A stretch of 32,580 nucleotides of DNA from Candidatus Pacearchaeota archaeon (GTDB lineage Archaea > Nanobdellota > Nanobdellia > Pacearchaeales > GW2011-AR1): the NCBI GenBank assembly GCA_018304325.1, contig JAGVWM010000014.1, positions 1 through 32,580 on the forward strand, in the 5' to 3' direction. Below are positions 8,101 through 16,693 of this stretch, one piece after another (the first letter of the stretch is position 1; every line of letters starts with the position of its first letter). The translations under genes and the position numbers were made by a program. The notes beneath the pieces were generated by a model, which saw only the letters and a list, made by a program, of their open reading frames with translations, was not told the DNA's origin and ran no database searches.

Positions 8101-8921
8101 AACAGTTGTTAACTTGTTCAACTCACGACTATTTGTTATTGTTTACAAGGCGTGGAAGATTAATGTGGTTGAAGGCGCATAAAGTTCCTGAAACTCAGAG
8201 GTATGGTAAAGGTCAGGCAATTGTTAATTTACTTAATATTAAGGACGATGAAATATCAAGTGTTATGCCTGTAAAAGATTTCAAGGATTATTTGTTTATG
8301 GTTACTAAAAAAGGAATGGTTAAGAAAATAAACTTAAGCATGTTTGCAAAGCCTAGAAATGTTGGAGTGAGAATAATTAATTTACCTGCTGATAATTCTG
8401 ATTCTGTTGTAGATGTTAAAAGGATTATGGACAAACAACAGGTTATGTTAATGAGTGCAGATGGACAGGCAATTAGATTTAACTCTGATGAAGTTAGAAA
8501 TATGGGTAGAGCAAGTTATGGGGTTGCTGGAATAAAATTAGATAAAGGAGATGAGGTTGTTTCAATGGAAATAGTTCCTATGGAAAAAACTAAGAGTAAT
8601 ATTTTAACAATTACTGAAAAAGGTTATGGTAAAAGATCTGAGATTGATGATTATAGACTTACAGGAAGAGCTGGAAAAGGAGTTATTAATCTTAAAGTTT
8701 CTGAAAAAACTGGAAAGGTTATAAGAACTATTGAACTTGATGAGAAAGATACTATTGTTGTTACAACAAAAAAAGGAATGGCAATAAGGACTAAAGCTAA
8801 AGCTATTAGGGTTATGGGAAGAGCTGCTCAGGGTGTTAGAATTATTAACCTGAAACAAGGGGATAGAGTTGGTGATGTTGCTAAGCTAGTTGAAGCTCCT
8901 GAAGAGATTTTCACCGAGTGA
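5151..8921 (+). CDS. gyrA: DNA gyrase subunit A with an HNH-containing intein
   Basis: GyrA is the DNA cleavage and religation subunit. The 1256-residue precursor starts with an unusual acidic tail (about residues 1-60, rich in D, E and S). The core follows: [26 protein letters not shown], then HGQGNFG. The intein occupies residues 161-552. The chain resumes [17 protein letters not shown] with the catalytic tyrosine at 564. A coiled-coil region lies around 850-930. The GyrA box EQKRGGKG (near 963) and the following beta-pinwheel repeats identify gyrase rather than topoisomerase IV. The mature protein would be 864 residues. Translation is coupled to the upstream gene by ATGA overlap. Confidence 0.96.
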   Translation: MKKKTDENEEDELDESSEEDDNDESNGNSESENEKDFDEDIETLSREEINLKDLGEDRTVNTEISGEMQKAYIDYAMSVIVSRALPAVEDGLKPVHRRILYAMDQMGLDKGPTKKSASIVGDVMGKYHPHGDVAIYDSLVRMAQDFSLRYPLIHGQGNFGCFTADTKVKLVDGRDLSFADLIEEHQKGKRNFTLSVNEDGNVIITEIKNPRLTQKNVEIMKVTLDNGEEIKCTLNHKFMLRDGSYKEAQYLQSGNSLMPVYFKLSTKDDGQKVIGYSMVFQPKSNEWSFFHYLSDKWNLENGIYSVSAGRVRHHIDFNKLNNNPDNIRRMHWKDHWLLHSSLTSFKHKNDQEYVKKLEEGRKVFWENNQNRINYSTRMRSRNIENWKDQTYRAEMSLTLSEVNKKYLAEHPERIEEIRRTASLTMKKMWLSPDYKNLFNEKITASNKRRETNLTGKKNFLNICDYLKKNNLFINKENFEKARIEVFGGKNFTSWEHGLTKYYNKNNNLLLAELNGNHKVVKTEFLREFQDVYDLTIDKTHNFSLSSGVFVHNSMDGDRAAAQRYTEAKLDKISLELLQDLDKETVPFVNTYDNSRKEPIVLPGKVPNLLINGSSGIAVGMATNIPPHNLVEVCDAITVLIDKPNTEIKDLLEIIKGPDFPTGGVMVAENLLEMYSTGKGAVTLRGNVKTESAKNKEVVVINEIPYQVNKSELVKQIAELARDKKLTDVSDIRDESAKGKVRIVIELRKGVDSKFTINRLYKSTNLQTRFNSTFVALDNGIPKTMNLKHILEAYILHRRKMVRKRSEFDFRKAEARLHIVEGLLIAQKQIDKIIESIKKSKGTQEASENLQHKFSLSKKQAEAILEITLKQLTALEREKLENEEKFLKQLIKELKLILDDEKEILKIIKKELNELKKNYGDERRTRVIKVIKEIEEKDLVLKQDVVITITEKGYIKRMPFKSYNEQKRGGKGVIGTDLSTDDFVKQLLTCSTHDYLLLFTRRGRLMWLKAHKVPETQRYGKGQAIVNLLNIKDDEISSVMPVKDFKDYLFMVTKKGMVKKINLSMFAKPRNVGVRIINLPADNSDSVVDVKRIMDKQQVMLMSADGQAIRFNSDEVRNMGRASYGVAGIKLDKGDEVVSMEIVPMEKTKSNILTITEKGYGKRSEIDDYRLTGRAGKGVINLKVSEKTGKVIRTIELDEKDTIVVTTKKGMAIRTKAKAIRVMGRAAQGVRIINLKQGDRVGDVAKLVEAPEEIFTE
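5631..6806 (+). other. GyrA intein with HNH homing endonuclease (392 residues)
   Basis: The intein begins [14 protein letters not shown], has CTLNHKF as block B, and ends [13 protein letters not shown]...GVFVHN before Ser+1. It sits between QGNFG and [12 protein letters not shown], twelve residues ahead of the catalytic tyrosine. The insert carries an HNH nuclease motif ([16 protein letters not shown], then DHWLLH, near precursor residues 312-340) rather than the LAGLIDADG type usual in inteins. A basic, helix-rich stretch after it may be a DNA-binding module. The splicing halves are homologous to the GyrB intein, which points to duplication between the two subunits with endonuclease loss in GyrB, or to separate arrivals of the same family. 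Confidence 0.9.
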
Positions 8922-8937
8922 TAAATTGAGGGCTGTA

Positions 8938-9054
8938 TTAGTCTGAAGTTGGACTATACGTATCTCTTATCCATGTTTCTCTTTCTTTTTCATGTTCAAG
9001 ACTAACTGGATCATAGTTAGTTTGCACTTTTGTTTGATATATTGATTCCATCAT
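8938..9054 (-). CDS. Small hypothetical protein (38 residues)
   Basis: The ORF begins MMESIYQTKVQTNYDP and is hydrophilic, with an acidic and basic middle (EHEKERETW). A TATA-like CATATAAAT (minus strand, near 9071-9079) lies about 20-25 nt before the ATG pair at 9054/9051, as expected for a leaderless transcript. It is convergent with gyrA and ends 17 bp after the gyrA stop. No family is recognised. Its short length makes it a candidate only. Confidence 0.45.
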   Translation of the reverse strand: MMESIYQTKVQTNYDPVSLEHEKERETWIRDTYSPTSD

Positions 9055-9080
9055 AAAACTTTAGAAATAATTTATATGGA

Positions 9081-9110
9081 GATTATTAAATCACTAAGTG
9101 TTTAATAATC
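9081..9110. terminator. Long AT-rich hairpin downstream of serS
   Basis: GATTATTAAA (9081-9090) pairs perfectly with TTTAATAATC (9101-9110), and inside CAC pairs with GTG around a short loop. A second inverted repeat, CTAGAATA with TATTCTAG, follows within about 40 bp. The pair lies between the serS stop (9193, minus strand) and the promoter of the small ORF at 9054. It could end serS transcription or act as an operator for the small gene. Confidence 0.4.
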
Positions 9111-9192
9111 CCAGCTAGAATAGTTGATAGATAATCAATATTTATTCTAGTGTTATTCATTTTGTTTTGATGTATAAGAAGTTTATATACTT

Positions 9193-10473
9193 TTAGTTTT
9201 TAAGAGATATTTTCTTAAAACCAGTATATTTGTGTAAAACTGTTGGAATGTTTATTGAACCGTCTTTATTCTGGTTATTTTCTAAAATACATACAAGGAT
9301 TCTTGATGTTGCTAAAGCAGTATTGTTTAATGTGTGAATAACTATTCTTTTATTTTCTTCATTTAGAAATCTTATATTATGATCTCTTGCTTGGTAATCA
9401 GTAATATTTGAAAGAGACATTACTTCTCCATAAGATTTTGTTGTTGGTCTCCAGACTTCAAAATCTGCACTTCTATATTTCCATTTTGCTAAGTCTCCTG
9501 TGCATAATTCAATTATTCTGAATGGTAGTTTTAATGCTTTTAATATTTCTACAGAATTTTTCATTAATTCTGAATAGTATTTTTCAGATTCTTCCGGCTT
9601 GCAAAAAATAAATTGTTCTATTTTATTGAATTGATGTGTACGCCATAAACCTTTTTCATTAATACCATGAGAACCTATTTCTTTTCTAAAACACATTGAA
9701 TAAGAGAAATATTTTTTAGGGAGCTCTTCTTTTTTGAATAAAGAATCTTTATGCATTGCCATAAGTGCATGCTCTGCTGTGCCTATTAAAGCTAAATCTG
9801 TATCTTTTATTTCATAAATAGAATTTGCTAAGCTTTCCATGCCTTCAGAAGTTGTAAGAATATCTTTTTTTATCATTAATGGAGGTTCTATGTATTCGTA
9901 TTTCTTTTTTCTCATGAAATCTATTGTAAATCTTATTAAGGCTTGATTTAAAATAGCTAGTTCGTTTTTTAAATAGTAAAACCCATTTCCAGAAACTTTT
10001 GCAGATTCTTCAAAACCTATAATATTAAGTTTTTCTGATAATTCAACATGGTTTTTTATAGAAAAACTGAATTTTCTTGGTTTTCCCCATTTTTTTATTT
10101 CTACGTTTTCGGTTGAATCTTTTCCAATTGGAGTTTGTTTTGATATGATATTTGGTAAACTTTTTAAAATTGTATCCCTTTTATTTTGTAAGTTATCTGA
10201 TTCTAATTCTGTTTTTTTTATCAAGTTTGGAAGGTTTTTTGCTTCTAAAATTAAGATCTTTGCTTTTTTATCATCGCCTGATTTCTTTAGTTTATTTATT
10301 TCTTCAGAAATTTGATTTCTTTTAGATCTTAACTTATCTGTTTCTAATTTTTTCTCACGCCATTTTTTATCTAGTTTTAGTATTTCATCAACTTCAATTG
10401 TTTTCCTATCTGCCTTTAATTGGTTTTTCTTTACTAATTCGGGATTTTCACGCACGAGATTTATGTCCAACAT
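9193..10473 (-). CDS. serS: Seryl-tRNA synthetase
   Basis: Attaches serine to tRNA-Ser in the cytoplasm. The 426-residue length is normal for the common (non-methanogen) form. Residues about 1-105 form the basic coiled-coil tRNA-binding arm (MLDINLVRENPELVKKNQ is the classic start). The class II core includes GTAEHA (231-236), motif 2 CFRKEIGSHG...GLWRTHQF (261-282) and motif 3 HTLNNTALATSRILVCILENNQ-like sequence near 375-395. An AT-rich TATA-like stretch at 10484-10502 appears shared with the divergent gene at 10534. Confidence 0.97.
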   Translation of the reverse strand: MLDINLVRENPELVKKNQLKADRKTIEVDEILKLDKKWREKKLETDKLRSKRNQISEEINKLKKSGDDKKAKILILEAKNLPNLIKKTELESDNLQNKRDTILKSLPNIISKQTPIGKDSTENVEIKKWGKPRKFSFSIKNHVELSEKLNIIGFEESAKVSGNGFYYLKNELAILNQALIRFTIDFMRKKKYEYIEPPLMIKKDILTTSEGMESLANSIYEIKDTDLALIGTAEHALMAMHKDSLFKKEELPKKYFSYSMCFRKEIGSHGINEKGLWRTHQFNKIEQFIFCKPEESEKYYSELMKNSVEILKALKLPFRIIELCTGDLAKWKYRSADFEVWRPTTKSYGEVMSLSNITDYQARDHNIRFLNEENKRIVIHTLNNTALATSRILVCILENNQNKDGSINIPTVLHKYTGFKKISLKN

Positions 10474-10533
10474 ATAAGAGAATTGCTTATATTATATATA
10501 AATCTTTTTAAAGAATTTTATAAATTATTATTA

Positions 10534-11397
10534 ATGGTTGATAAAGATTTGTTAAATAAATTAGATTCAGAAGGAATTATAGATAAAAGGCATGTTTTAT
10601 GGTGGCAGCTTGGTTTTGAAGGCAGAAGAGTTTTAACAGAAGAAGAATTTAATTCTGGTTTGCAGGAAGTTGATCATGAATGTTATCTTAAAGATAATCC
10701 TGAATCTAAAGGTGTTGAAAAAGTGAATATTTGGAAAGAGAAATATGCCCCTATTTTTATTAAAAATACTAATTTGGATGGAATACAAATACCTTCTTTT
10801 GTTTCTGTCAGACCGCTTTTAGATTACCGTGGTTTGGAAAGTCCACTAGTTTCAAGTTTTCCTTTGCAATTATATTATTCTCCACATATTAGGGGAGTTG
10901 TTGTTGAGAAGACAAATGATTTTCTTTTTTGGAATCCTTTTATTGTTTATGAAAATTTAAATTGTTGGAGAACTTATGCTATTAAACCAGAAGGAGAAAG
11001 TTTGCCTATTATGCTCCAACCTATTGCTCCACATAGATTTTATAAAAATTTATCCCGATGTTTAAGAACTGGTAAAAGAGCACAGAAAAAATACAAAAAG
11101 ATTAATTGTAAAAGTAAAGATTCTGAAAGAGTTGTACCTTATTATGAATTTGATGCTTTATCTAGAAATTTCACAGTTTATCCAGCTAATGTATTTCAAG
11201 ATAGACTTGATTTGCCAGTTATCTTACAGGGTAATCCAGATACAGGTATCCCTAAAATAATTGGGTCTGGAACTATTTATTTTGATGATGAAATGGAATC
11301 TGAGCAAATCTGTTATTTGGAATTAAATGATAGAGAGTTAAAATCAGCTAAATTATCACTTATAAGAAGGCTTGGAAGTATAAGAAAGAAGATATAA
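10534..11397 (+). CDS. Hypothetical protein (287 residues)
   Basis: I do not recognise this protein. The ATG at 10534 (MVDKDLLNKLDSEGII) is preferred over an upstream in-frame ATG at 10483. The latter would translate the TATA-like stretch (TTATATATAAAT, 10490-10502) and give a hydrophobic, AT-driven tail. It is soluble, rich in aromatic residues (HVLWWQLGFEGRR, then LFWNPFIVYENLNCWRTY) and has a basic region at about 175-200 (GKRAQKKYKK). There is no signal peptide or membrane segment. It stands alone, divergent from serS and upstream of a VanZ-like gene. Confidence 0.8.
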   Translation: MVDKDLLNKLDSEGIIDKRHVLWWQLGFEGRRVLTEEEFNSGLQEVDHECYLKDNPESKGVEKVNIWKEKYAPIFIKNTNLDGIQIPSFVSVRPLLDYRGLESPLVSSFPLQLYYSPHIRGVVVEKTNDFLFWNPFIVYENLNCWRTYAIKPEGESLPIMLQPIAPHRFYKNLSRCLRTGKRAQKKYKKINCKSKDSERVVPYYEFDALSRNFTVYPANVFQDRLDLPVILQGNPDTGIPKIIGSGTIYFDDEMESEQICYLELNDRELKSAKLSLIRRLGSIRKKI

Positions 11398-11429
11398 ATT
11401 TTTTTAAGTATTGGTTTTCTCTGTTTTTT

Positions 11430-11804
11430 ATGAACAAAGAGGAAAGTTATGCCTTAATTATTGCATTTATTATTGCTATAACTATTTTTATAGGTTCTTC
11501 AATAGTTTTTCCAAGTTTACAAGGAATTGGAGGTCTTAATCTTAAATCTACAACATATCATTTTTCTATATATTTCTTTTTATGTGCTTTCTTTCTTTTA
11601 GCACTTTCTCCTAAAGGTAATCTTAGTAATAATGTTCTTGTTGTTGTATTATCTTTTTTATATGCAGCTTCTGATGAGATTCATCAGTTATTTACACCTG
11701 GAAGAAGTTTTTCTTATTGGGATATTTTTGTTGATTTATTTGGTATTTTGCTTGCTGCTTTATTATATTCAATATTTAGATTATGGCAAAAACAAAAGGC
11801 TTAA
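11430..11804 (+). CDS. VanZ-like integral membrane protein
   Basis: The protein has 124 residues and about four membrane segments. Signature residues ASDEIHQLFTPGRSFSYWDIFVDLFGI (about 78-104) match the VanZ-like superfamily, whose founder modestly affects teicoplanin resistance in bacteria and whose general role is unknown. In an archaeon a cell-envelope role is possible but unproven. The gene begins 32 nt after the previous stop and is followed by a strong hairpin at 11856-11882. Confidence 0.85.
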   Translation: MNKEESYALIIAFIIAITIFIGSSIVFPSLQGIGGLNLKSTTYHFSIYFFLCAFFLLALSPKGNLSNNVLVVVLSFLYAASDEIHQLFTPGRSFSYWDIFVDLFGILLAALLYSIFRLWQKQKA

Positions 11805-11855
11805 AACGAGCTTTTTTCTTGTATTTTTACCATTACACTAAAGGCTGTAGTGGAG

Positions 11856-11890
11856 GGTATCTCGCTCGCGGCGCGAGATACCTACTTTTT
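11856..11890 (+). terminator. GC-rich hairpin plus T-run after the VanZ-like gene
   Basis: GGTATCTCGC (11856-11865) pairs perfectly with GCGAGATACC (11873-11882) around a TCGCGGC loop, followed by TACTTTTTT. A smaller stem (CACTA/TAGTG, 11836-11852) precedes it. It is strikingly GC-rich for this genome and has the layout of an intrinsic terminator. It could also be the 3' end of a small RNA. Confidence 0.7.
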
Positions 11891-11944
11891 TATGTTTTTT
11901 TAGTATGGTAAGATTTTTAAACCAATTTTAACCATATAAACTAT

Positions 11945-11972
11945 GAACCTTTTAGAAAAAGGTTCCCAAAAA
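11945..11972. repeat. Single copy of the hairpin repeat upstream of uS10
   Basis: GAACCTTTT (11945-11953) pairs with AAAAGGTTC (11957-11965) around AGA and is followed by CCAAAAA. This is the pattern seen in front of gyrB. An ATG at 11943 directly abuts the stem and opens only a 12-codon ORF. The repeat lies 16 bp before the uS10 start, inside its leader. Confidence 0.7.
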
Positions 11973-11987
11973 CTAAAATAAATCAAA

Positions 11988-12296
11988 ATGGCCACTGTAA
12001 GAATTAAGCTAAGTAGTATTGATGTAACTCAACTTAATGAGATTACTGATACAATAAAAGATATAGCAAAGAAAGCTGGAGTTGCAGCTAAAGGCCCAAT
12101 TCCTTTACCTACAAGAAGGTTAAAGGTAACTACAAGAAAATCTCCTTGTGGTGATGGTACTGCTACTTTTGATAGATTTGAAATGAGAATACATAAGAAA
12201 ATAATTGATCTTCCAAGTAATGATAAAGTTCTTCATTCTGTTATGAGACTTCCAATTCCAAGAAGTGTTAATATTAAGATAGAAATGAAGGAATAA
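11988..12296 (+). CDS. rps10: 30S ribosomal protein uS10
   Basis: uS10 is a small-subunit head protein. The 102-residue sequence fits archaeal uS10 throughout: ATVRIKLSSIDVTQL, then GPIPLPTRRLKVTTRKSPCGDG and RIHKKIIDLP, ending in the RLPIPRSVNIKIEMKE pattern. In many archaea this gene follows the EF-1A gene. Here it stands alone, between a VanZ-like gene and thymidylate kinase. No clear Shine-Dalgarno site precedes the ATG, and a dispersed hairpin repeat occupies the leader. Confidence 0.96.
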   Translation: MATVRIKLSSIDVTQLNEITDTIKDIAKKAGVAAKGPIPLPTRRLKVTTRKSPCGDGTATFDRFEMRIHKKIIDLPSNDKVLHSVMRLPIPRSVNIKIEMKE

Positions 12297-12355
12297 TTTT
12301 AAATTATATCTTTTTTCATATAATTATTTTTAAACCTAGTATTTTTATTGTTTTT

Positions 12356-13033
12356 ATGAAAAGAGGTAAGCTTATTGTTATTGAAGGAACTGATGCTTCT
12401 GGTAAAGCGACTCAAACAAAATTATTATTAGGTAGACTTAATCAAGAAGGTTATGCTACTGAGTCTATGAGTTTCCCAAGATATGAAACTCCTACTGGAC
12501 AGGTAGTAAAAATGTATTTAGGTAAACCACCTTATTTACAGGAATTTGGACCTTCTAATTCTGTTGACCCTAAAATTGCTTCAACATGGTATGCTTTAGA
12601 CAGGCTTGCTGCAAAACCTGAAATTGAAGATATTTTAATGTCTGGAATGAATTTAGCTGTTGATAGATATGTGGAGTCTAATCTAGCTCATCAAGGCGGA
12701 AAAATGGTACCTAAACAAAGAGAGAGTTTTTTTGAATGGGGGCATACTTTTGAGTATGGAATTTTAGGTTTGCCAATTCCCAGCATTGTTGTTTTTTTAC
12801 ATATGCCATATAAAATTGGGATGGAATTAAAAAAAGGTATGAAAGAAGCTCCTGATGGACATGAATCAAATGAAGAACATCTCAGAAGTGCAGAAGAAAC
12901 ATATTTAGAACTTACTAGAAAATATGGATGGGAAAAAGTTATATGCACTAAAGCTGGTAGTATTGATAATTTAAGAACACCAGAAGATATTGGAAAAGAG
13001 GTTTTTAATAAGGTCGTAAGAATTTTTAAGTAA
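12356..13033 (+). CDS. tmk: Thymidylate kinase (dTMP kinase)
   Basis: Phosphorylates dTMP to dTDP. It has 225 residues. The P-loop is IEGTDASGKATQ (9-20), the phosphate-acceptor region SFPRYETPTGQ, and the DRY-type motif VDRYVESNLAHQG (about 101-113). The residue after the P-loop lysine is Ala rather than the usual Ser/Thr, with Thr next. I believe this GKATQ form occurs in a subset of dTMP kinase-like proteins, so the exact substrate is slightly uncertain. An AT-rich promoter-like stretch (TTTTTAAACC, about 12326-12336) lies about 25 nt before the ATG. Confidence 0.9.
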   Translation: MKRGKLIVIEGTDASGKATQTKLLLGRLNQEGYATESMSFPRYETPTGQVVKMYLGKPPYLQEFGPSNSVDPKIASTWYALDRLAAKPEIEDILMSGMNLAVDRYVESNLAHQGGKMVPKQRESFFEWGHTFEYGILGLPIPSIVVFLHMPYKIGMELKKGMKEAPDGHESNEEHLRSAEETYLELTRKYGWEKVICTKAGSIDNLRTPEDIGKEVFNKVVRIFK

Positions 13034-13195
13034 TTATAATCTTAAATTATGATCTGGAAGGTCTTTTGAATGATTATCTAAACGTCCAGAAGCTAAACAA
13101 TCCCAGCATGTATGAACTTGTCCATTTGGCTCTTTTACTATCCCAGTGTTTTTGCATTTTTGGCAAAATTTATCTTTTTGATTATAATCTTCCAT
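13034..13195 (-). CDS. Small zinc-ribbon protein (53 residues)
   Basis: The ORF begins MEDYNQKDKFCQKCKNTG, with two CXXC pairs at C11/C14 and C30/C33 spaced as in a zinc ribbon, and ends in a charged tail. It starts immediately after the tmk stop on the opposite strand. The knuckles make it much more likely real than chance. Possible roles are nucleic-acid or protein binding; none is shown. Confidence 0.75.
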   Translation of the reverse strand: MEDYNQKDKFCQKCKNTGIVKEPNGQVHTCWDCLASGRLDNHSKDLPDHNLRL

Positions 13196-13289
13196 ATAAA
13201 ATATAACTGAAGAGGGTTTTTAATTATTGTTATAGTTTAATTTATCTTAGTTTGATTTTTGGTGTGAGTGATTGTTCTAATGGTAACAA

Positions 13290-13547
13290 TTACCTAAGGT
13301 TTTTACTTAAAATCTTTCTTGTTACTAATCTAAGTACAATTGCTATTGCAGAGATAAGAGGAAGAATTAAAACAAACAAGAAAATAAAAGCAGGAATAGT
13401 TTCAAAAGGATCATTTAATAAATCTTGAAAAAAAGAGGATTCTGAACGAAATGATATTGCACCCCAACCCTCATAAACTCCTATTGTCGTAATTAAGGAA
13501 ATAATAATGATTAAAGTTACTATTATGTATTTAATATTTGATTTCAT
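13290..13547 (-). CDS. Small two-helix membrane protein (85 residues)
   Basis: Two hydrophobic segments flank a short outer loop (VYEGWGAISFRSESS). The C-terminus is basic (RLVTRKILSKNLR). The start MKSNIKYIIV at 13547 is chosen over an upstream ATG at 13601. A TATA-like TTTATATAC (minus strand, 13569-13577) lies about 25 nt before it, right for a leaderless mRNA, and would fall inside the longer version. No family is recognised. Confidence 0.65.
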   Translation of the reverse strand: MKSNIKYIIVTLIIIISLITTIGVYEGWGAISFRSESSFFQDLLNDPFETIPAFIFLFVLILPLISAIAIVLRLVTRKILSKNLR

Positions 13548-13624
13548 ATTTCTATTAATAAAAGAATGTATATAAACTTTCTCAATTTCTATTTTTATCA
13601 ACTAAATTTCAAGTCCAGCTGACT

Positions 13625-14254
13625 TTACTTCTTTATGAAAGTGTGAAATAAAACTGTCAGCTCTTTTTTCATTTCTTTAGGCATTTCTGACTTAAGTTCA
13701 TGAGATAAAGATATTGCATAGGCTTGCATTTCATCATTTAGCACTTTTTTGTTATACCCTCCAAGAGAAAGCAGTTCTTTTCTTATATGATTTAAAGAGT
13801 ATTTTTTCATTATGTTAATCGCCTCTTTTTTGTATGCTGGATGTGTATAAAACAATCCATGTGCTAATTCGTGTTTTAATATCTCTACATGTGCTTTTCC
13901 ATGAACAGCAATTATGTAAAAATCATGTTTTTCATTTCTAAATAACTTAAGTATCATCTTTTCGTTTTTAGATAAAGGATCAAAATGCCCCTGATAAAAT
14001 CTTTTGAGTACTCTTGAAGGAATATTAAATCCATCCCATTCTTGATAGTAGGTAAATTTTCCTTTTAACTTTGTGTACCATTGTTTAAATTCTTTATGAG
14101 TAAATACTTTATCCATAAATTTTGGAGATTCATAATGCTCCTGAAATCTTAAAAATGTGCGAGCCATATCATTTTGTTTTCTAAAATGAACAAGATATAT
14201 ATATTTAGTCAGTCTCTTTTTTTTCATTAAAACCTTTGAGTATTCTTTCCCCAT
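13625..14254 (-). CDS. Putative zinc metallopeptidase with HELAH motif
   Basis: The 209-residue protein has a zincin active-site motif HELAH at 128-132 (context ILKHELAHGLFYTHPAY). H138 or E176 (NDEMQAYA) is the likely third zinc ligand. No signal peptide or membrane helix is seen, so it is probably cytoplasmic. The family is not one I can name. Start choice is uncertain. A TATA-like CTATAAAAAG lies only about 20 nt before the ATG at 14254, and an alternative ATG at 14227 has AAAGG a few nt upstream. Confidence 0.7.
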   Translation of the reverse strand: MGKEYSKVLMKKKRLTKYIYLVHFRKQNDMARTFLRFQEHYESPKFMDKVFTHKEFKQWYTKLKGKFTYYQEWDGFNIPSRVLKRFYQGHFDPLSKNEKMILKLFRNEKHDFYIIAVHGKAHVEILKHELAHGLFYTHPAYKKEAINIMKKYSLNHIRKELLSLGGYNKKVLNDEMQAYAISLSHELKSEMPKEMKKELTVLFHTFIKK

Positions 14255-14310
14255 ATTTTAATTTTCTCTTTTTATAGAAAGTACAATTAAATTTAGTATA
14301 TAAATTAGTT

Positions 14311-15090
14311 TCAATTATTTATCTCAAAGCTTTCTTTTGGCTTTGGGAAGAAATCAAATCTTAGCATGAAATGATCAGAATCTCCTTCCTTAACTGAAGT
14401 TTCTATATCTGTATTACTTAAAGTATGAAATATATGATCATAATCTCTTTTAAACCATTTTAGTAATTTTATTGATGGGAAAGTTGGAGTTATTCTTGTT
14501 TGCATTCCTAACTCCTTGAACTTTTTATGTTTATTCAGTTTTTTTATTGGTTCATTAAAGTCTCCCATTAATACTATATTTCTACCTGAGTTTTTATGCT
14601 GAGTTATAAAGTCTGATATTTCTGTAAGTTGTTTTAAACGGATTTTTTTAGATAAAGCTAGATGAATCCCTATAACTATTAAATTTTCTTTTTCTATGTC
14701 TATGACACAAAAACTTCCTTCATTAATAATACTTTTTCCTTTTGTTATGTCTACAATAATTTCATTACCTTCATATTTTGAAGCAAGTACTGTACAAAGA
14801 TCAAGTCCATCTTCTCTGTCTGAAGATTTTCCTATTGAAAATGCTTTGTAACCTATAGATTTTAAAAAATTTGTTAATTTCTCTTTTTGTAATTCATAGA
14901 TTACTTCATTTATACATATTAAGTCCGCATTTGATTCTTTTATCATTTCATTTACTTTAGAAAGATCTTTTGTTTTTTCTTTTATTACATCCTTTGCCCT
15001 TCTTGCATATAAGTAGTAGTGATGTTTCATATTTGCCATTATAGCATTTCCTTTCATTCCTCCAAAGATGTTATATGTTACACATTTCAT
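14311..15090 (-). CDS. Endonuclease/exonuclease/phosphatase-fold hydrolase
   Basis: The 259-residue protein shows the EEP superfamily active-site series in order: TYNIFGG (5-11), ICINEV with the metal-binding E62, GIHLA (about 147-151), LMGDFNEP (about 174-181), KRDYDHIF and GDSDHF near the C-terminus. The superfamily includes DNA repair nucleases, sphingomyelinases and phosphatases, and the substrate cannot be told from sequence alone. No signal peptide is present. It stands alone on the minus strand between the HELAH protein and a small membrane protein. Confidence 0.87.
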   Translation of the reverse strand: MKCVTYNIFGGMKGNAIMANMKHHYYLYARRAKDVIKEKTKDLSKVNEMIKESNADLICINEVIYELQKEKLTNFLKSIGYKAFSIGKSSDREDGLDLCTVLASKYEGNEIIVDITKGKSIINEGSFCVIDIEKENLIVIGIHLALSKKIRLKQLTEISDFITQHKNSGRNIVLMGDFNEPIKKLNKHKKFKELGMQTRITPTFPSIKLLKWFKRDYDHIFHTLSNTDIETSVKEGDSDHFMLRFDFFPKPKESFEINN

Positions 15091-15172
15091 TTTTTCTTTA
15101 TCCTATTTATAACTTTTATTTATAAATCTTGTTAATGTTATATTATTTAGAAGCATCACCAATATAAATTCT

Positions 15173-15385
15173 TTATGAAAGATTATCTCTTCTCAAGTAC
15201 AAACCAGCTAGACCTAATCCAAATGAAATGTATGCTATTGCTGCTGATCCTATCATTGTGTAATTATTAACTTCTTGAGAATTTGATTCATTAAGTGTAC
15301 TAATTCCAATAACACTTTCAAAACCTCCCAAAAGTGCAGCTCCTAGACATATTTTTGATAATTGTGAATGTGTTTTATTTTCCAT
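15173..15385 (-). CDS. Small membrane protein (70 residues)
   Basis: Two hydrophobic stretches (ICLGAALLGGFESVIGI and MIGSAAIAYISFGLGLAGLYL) are joined by a polar loop (NESNSQEVNN), ending RRDNLS. The positive C-terminus suggests both ends face the cytoplasm. It is divergent from the gene at 15491, with AT-rich promoter-like sequence between. No family is recognised. Confidence 0.6.
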   Translation of the reverse strand: MENKTHSQLSKICLGAALLGGFESVIGISTLNESNSQEVNNYTMIGSAAIAYISFGLGLAGLYLRRDNLS

Positions 15386-15490
15386 ATATTAGCTTGTTTC
15401 ACTTGTTTTTATTGTTTTTTATATAATGGATACATAATAAAAATATTTATAAATGATTTTTACATACTTTATATAATAAAAGAGGGTTAT

Positions 15491-16345
15491 ATGAGGAAAT
15501 TATTTATTCTCGGGATATTTTTACTATTAGTTGGGAGTGTGTATGCTGCAGAAGTTAATATTAATATTGAAACTCTTCCAGATCATACTCTTATAGTAAG
15601 TGCTTTAGATGGTGATGCTGTTTATAATCTTTTAGACAGTAAGAAAGTAAATTCTGATTCTTCTGGTAAAGCAGAAATAACTCTTACTGTTAATACTAAT
15701 GTTATAGATTTAGGTGTTACATTAAGTAAAGATGGTAGTAAAATACTTTATAATAGGTTTGAAGATTACAACATAAACAGTCCTATTTCTCTTAAAATAA
15801 TGCCTGGAGGGTATATTGGTGATGCAGCTAGTGATCCAGCTTTACTAACAAATAATGCAAATACAACTGAACCAAATAGTTCTAATGATTCTGAAGTGTT
15901 AGTGCCTTTAGAAAATGATAGCACACTGGTTAATGGGGATTCTGTAGATGCTGAAATTAGTTCTAATGATACAAATAACCGAAAATTTACAGGTTTTTCA
16001 ATAAATAAAACAGGAGAAATACTTAAGAAAAATTGGTATTATCCAGTTGGAGCTGTTCTTCTTCTTGTAGTTATACTTGTTGTTTTTTTAGGTATGAGAT
16101 CAATGCCTATGAAAAAACAAGAAGTAGTAAATAATCCCGATAAGCCTATAGTGTACAAAAAATATTATGATTTTGAAAAAGAAGAGGATCAAGAAGATCC
16201 AAGGATAAAATCAGCAGAAGATAAAATCGCTCAGGCTCAAAAAGAACTAAAAATGATTAAGAATGAAGAAGAGATAAAAAAAGCTGAACAGAAACTTAAG
16301 GATGATCAAGATAGATTAGAAAGGCTTAGAAAAGGTGGTTTTTAG
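15491..16345 (+). CDS. Secreted, membrane-anchored protein with cytoplasmic coiled coil
   Basis: The ATG at 15491 (MRKLFILGIFLLLVGSVYAA) begins a clear signal peptide, so the upstream in-frame ATG at 15368 is rejected. Mature residues 20 to about 180 form a beta-rich outer region followed by an Asn/Ser/Asp-rich linker with many N-x-S/T sites. One membrane segment lies at about 186-206 (YYPVGAVLLLVVILVVFLGM). The cytoplasmic tail is highly charged and helical (AEDKIAQAQKELKMIKNEEE), typical of a coiled coil. This resembles DPANN envelope proteins, but no specific family is recognised. Confidence 0.8.
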   Translation: MRKLFILGIFLLLVGSVYAAEVNINIETLPDHTLIVSALDGDAVYNLLDSKKVNSDSSGKAEITLTVNTNVIDLGVTLSKDGSKILYNRFEDYNINSPISLKIMPGGYIGDAASDPALLTNNANTTEPNSSNDSEVLVPLENDSTLVNGDSVDAEISSNDTNNRKFTGFSINKTGEILKKNWYYPVGAVLLLVVILVVFLGMRSMPMKKQEVVNNPDKPIVYKKYYDFEKEEDQEDPRIKSAEDKIAQAQKELKMIKNEEEIKKAEQKLKDDQDRLERLRKGGF

Positions 16346-16692
16346 GGAAATAACCACCTGACTTTATTACCATCTCCAACTTTTTTTCCAAGTAATCCTT
16401 GTGCTTCAGCTAAGCCAATTTCTTTTTCAAGACCATATTCTTTACCAAATTTCATATTATCAGTAATTTGTAAATGTTCATTCCATGTTTGAGGAAGCCT
16501 ATTAAATTCCCTTTGGCTTTCTCTTCTATATTCCTCAATGAAAAATATAGGGTATCCAAATACCTCAACCTTTCCATACCAAGCAATTGGAAGAGGATTG
16601 TTTTTAATATCATGTAAAGTGTTAACTGATTTATATGTAATTATTGGAAATAATAGTATTGCTGCAATAGATAAGTACTTTTTAAACTTCAT
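16342..16692 (-). CDS. Hypothetical secreted or anchored protein (116 residues)
   Basis: The N-terminus (MKFKKYLSIAAILLFPIITY) is a signal peptide or membrane anchor, followed by a soluble outside domain (WYGKVEVFGYPIFFIEEYRR). The end (GLLGKKVGDGNKVRWLFP) overlaps the stop of the convergent gene at 16345 by 4 nt. It starts 1 nt after the winged-helix gene, so it is probably the last gene of the operon 17622-16342. Confidence 0.65.
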   Translation of the reverse strand: MKFKKYLSIAAILLFPIITYKSVNTLHDIKNNPLPIAWYGKVEVFGYPIFFIEEYRRESQREFNRLPQTWNEHLQITDNMKFGKEYGLEKEIGLAEAQGLLGKKVGDGNKVRWLFP

Positions 16693-16693
16693 T

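Noticed and set aside
15368-15490. Longer N-terminus for the anchored protein at 15491
   Set aside because: It would bury a clear signal peptide and overlap the divergent gene.
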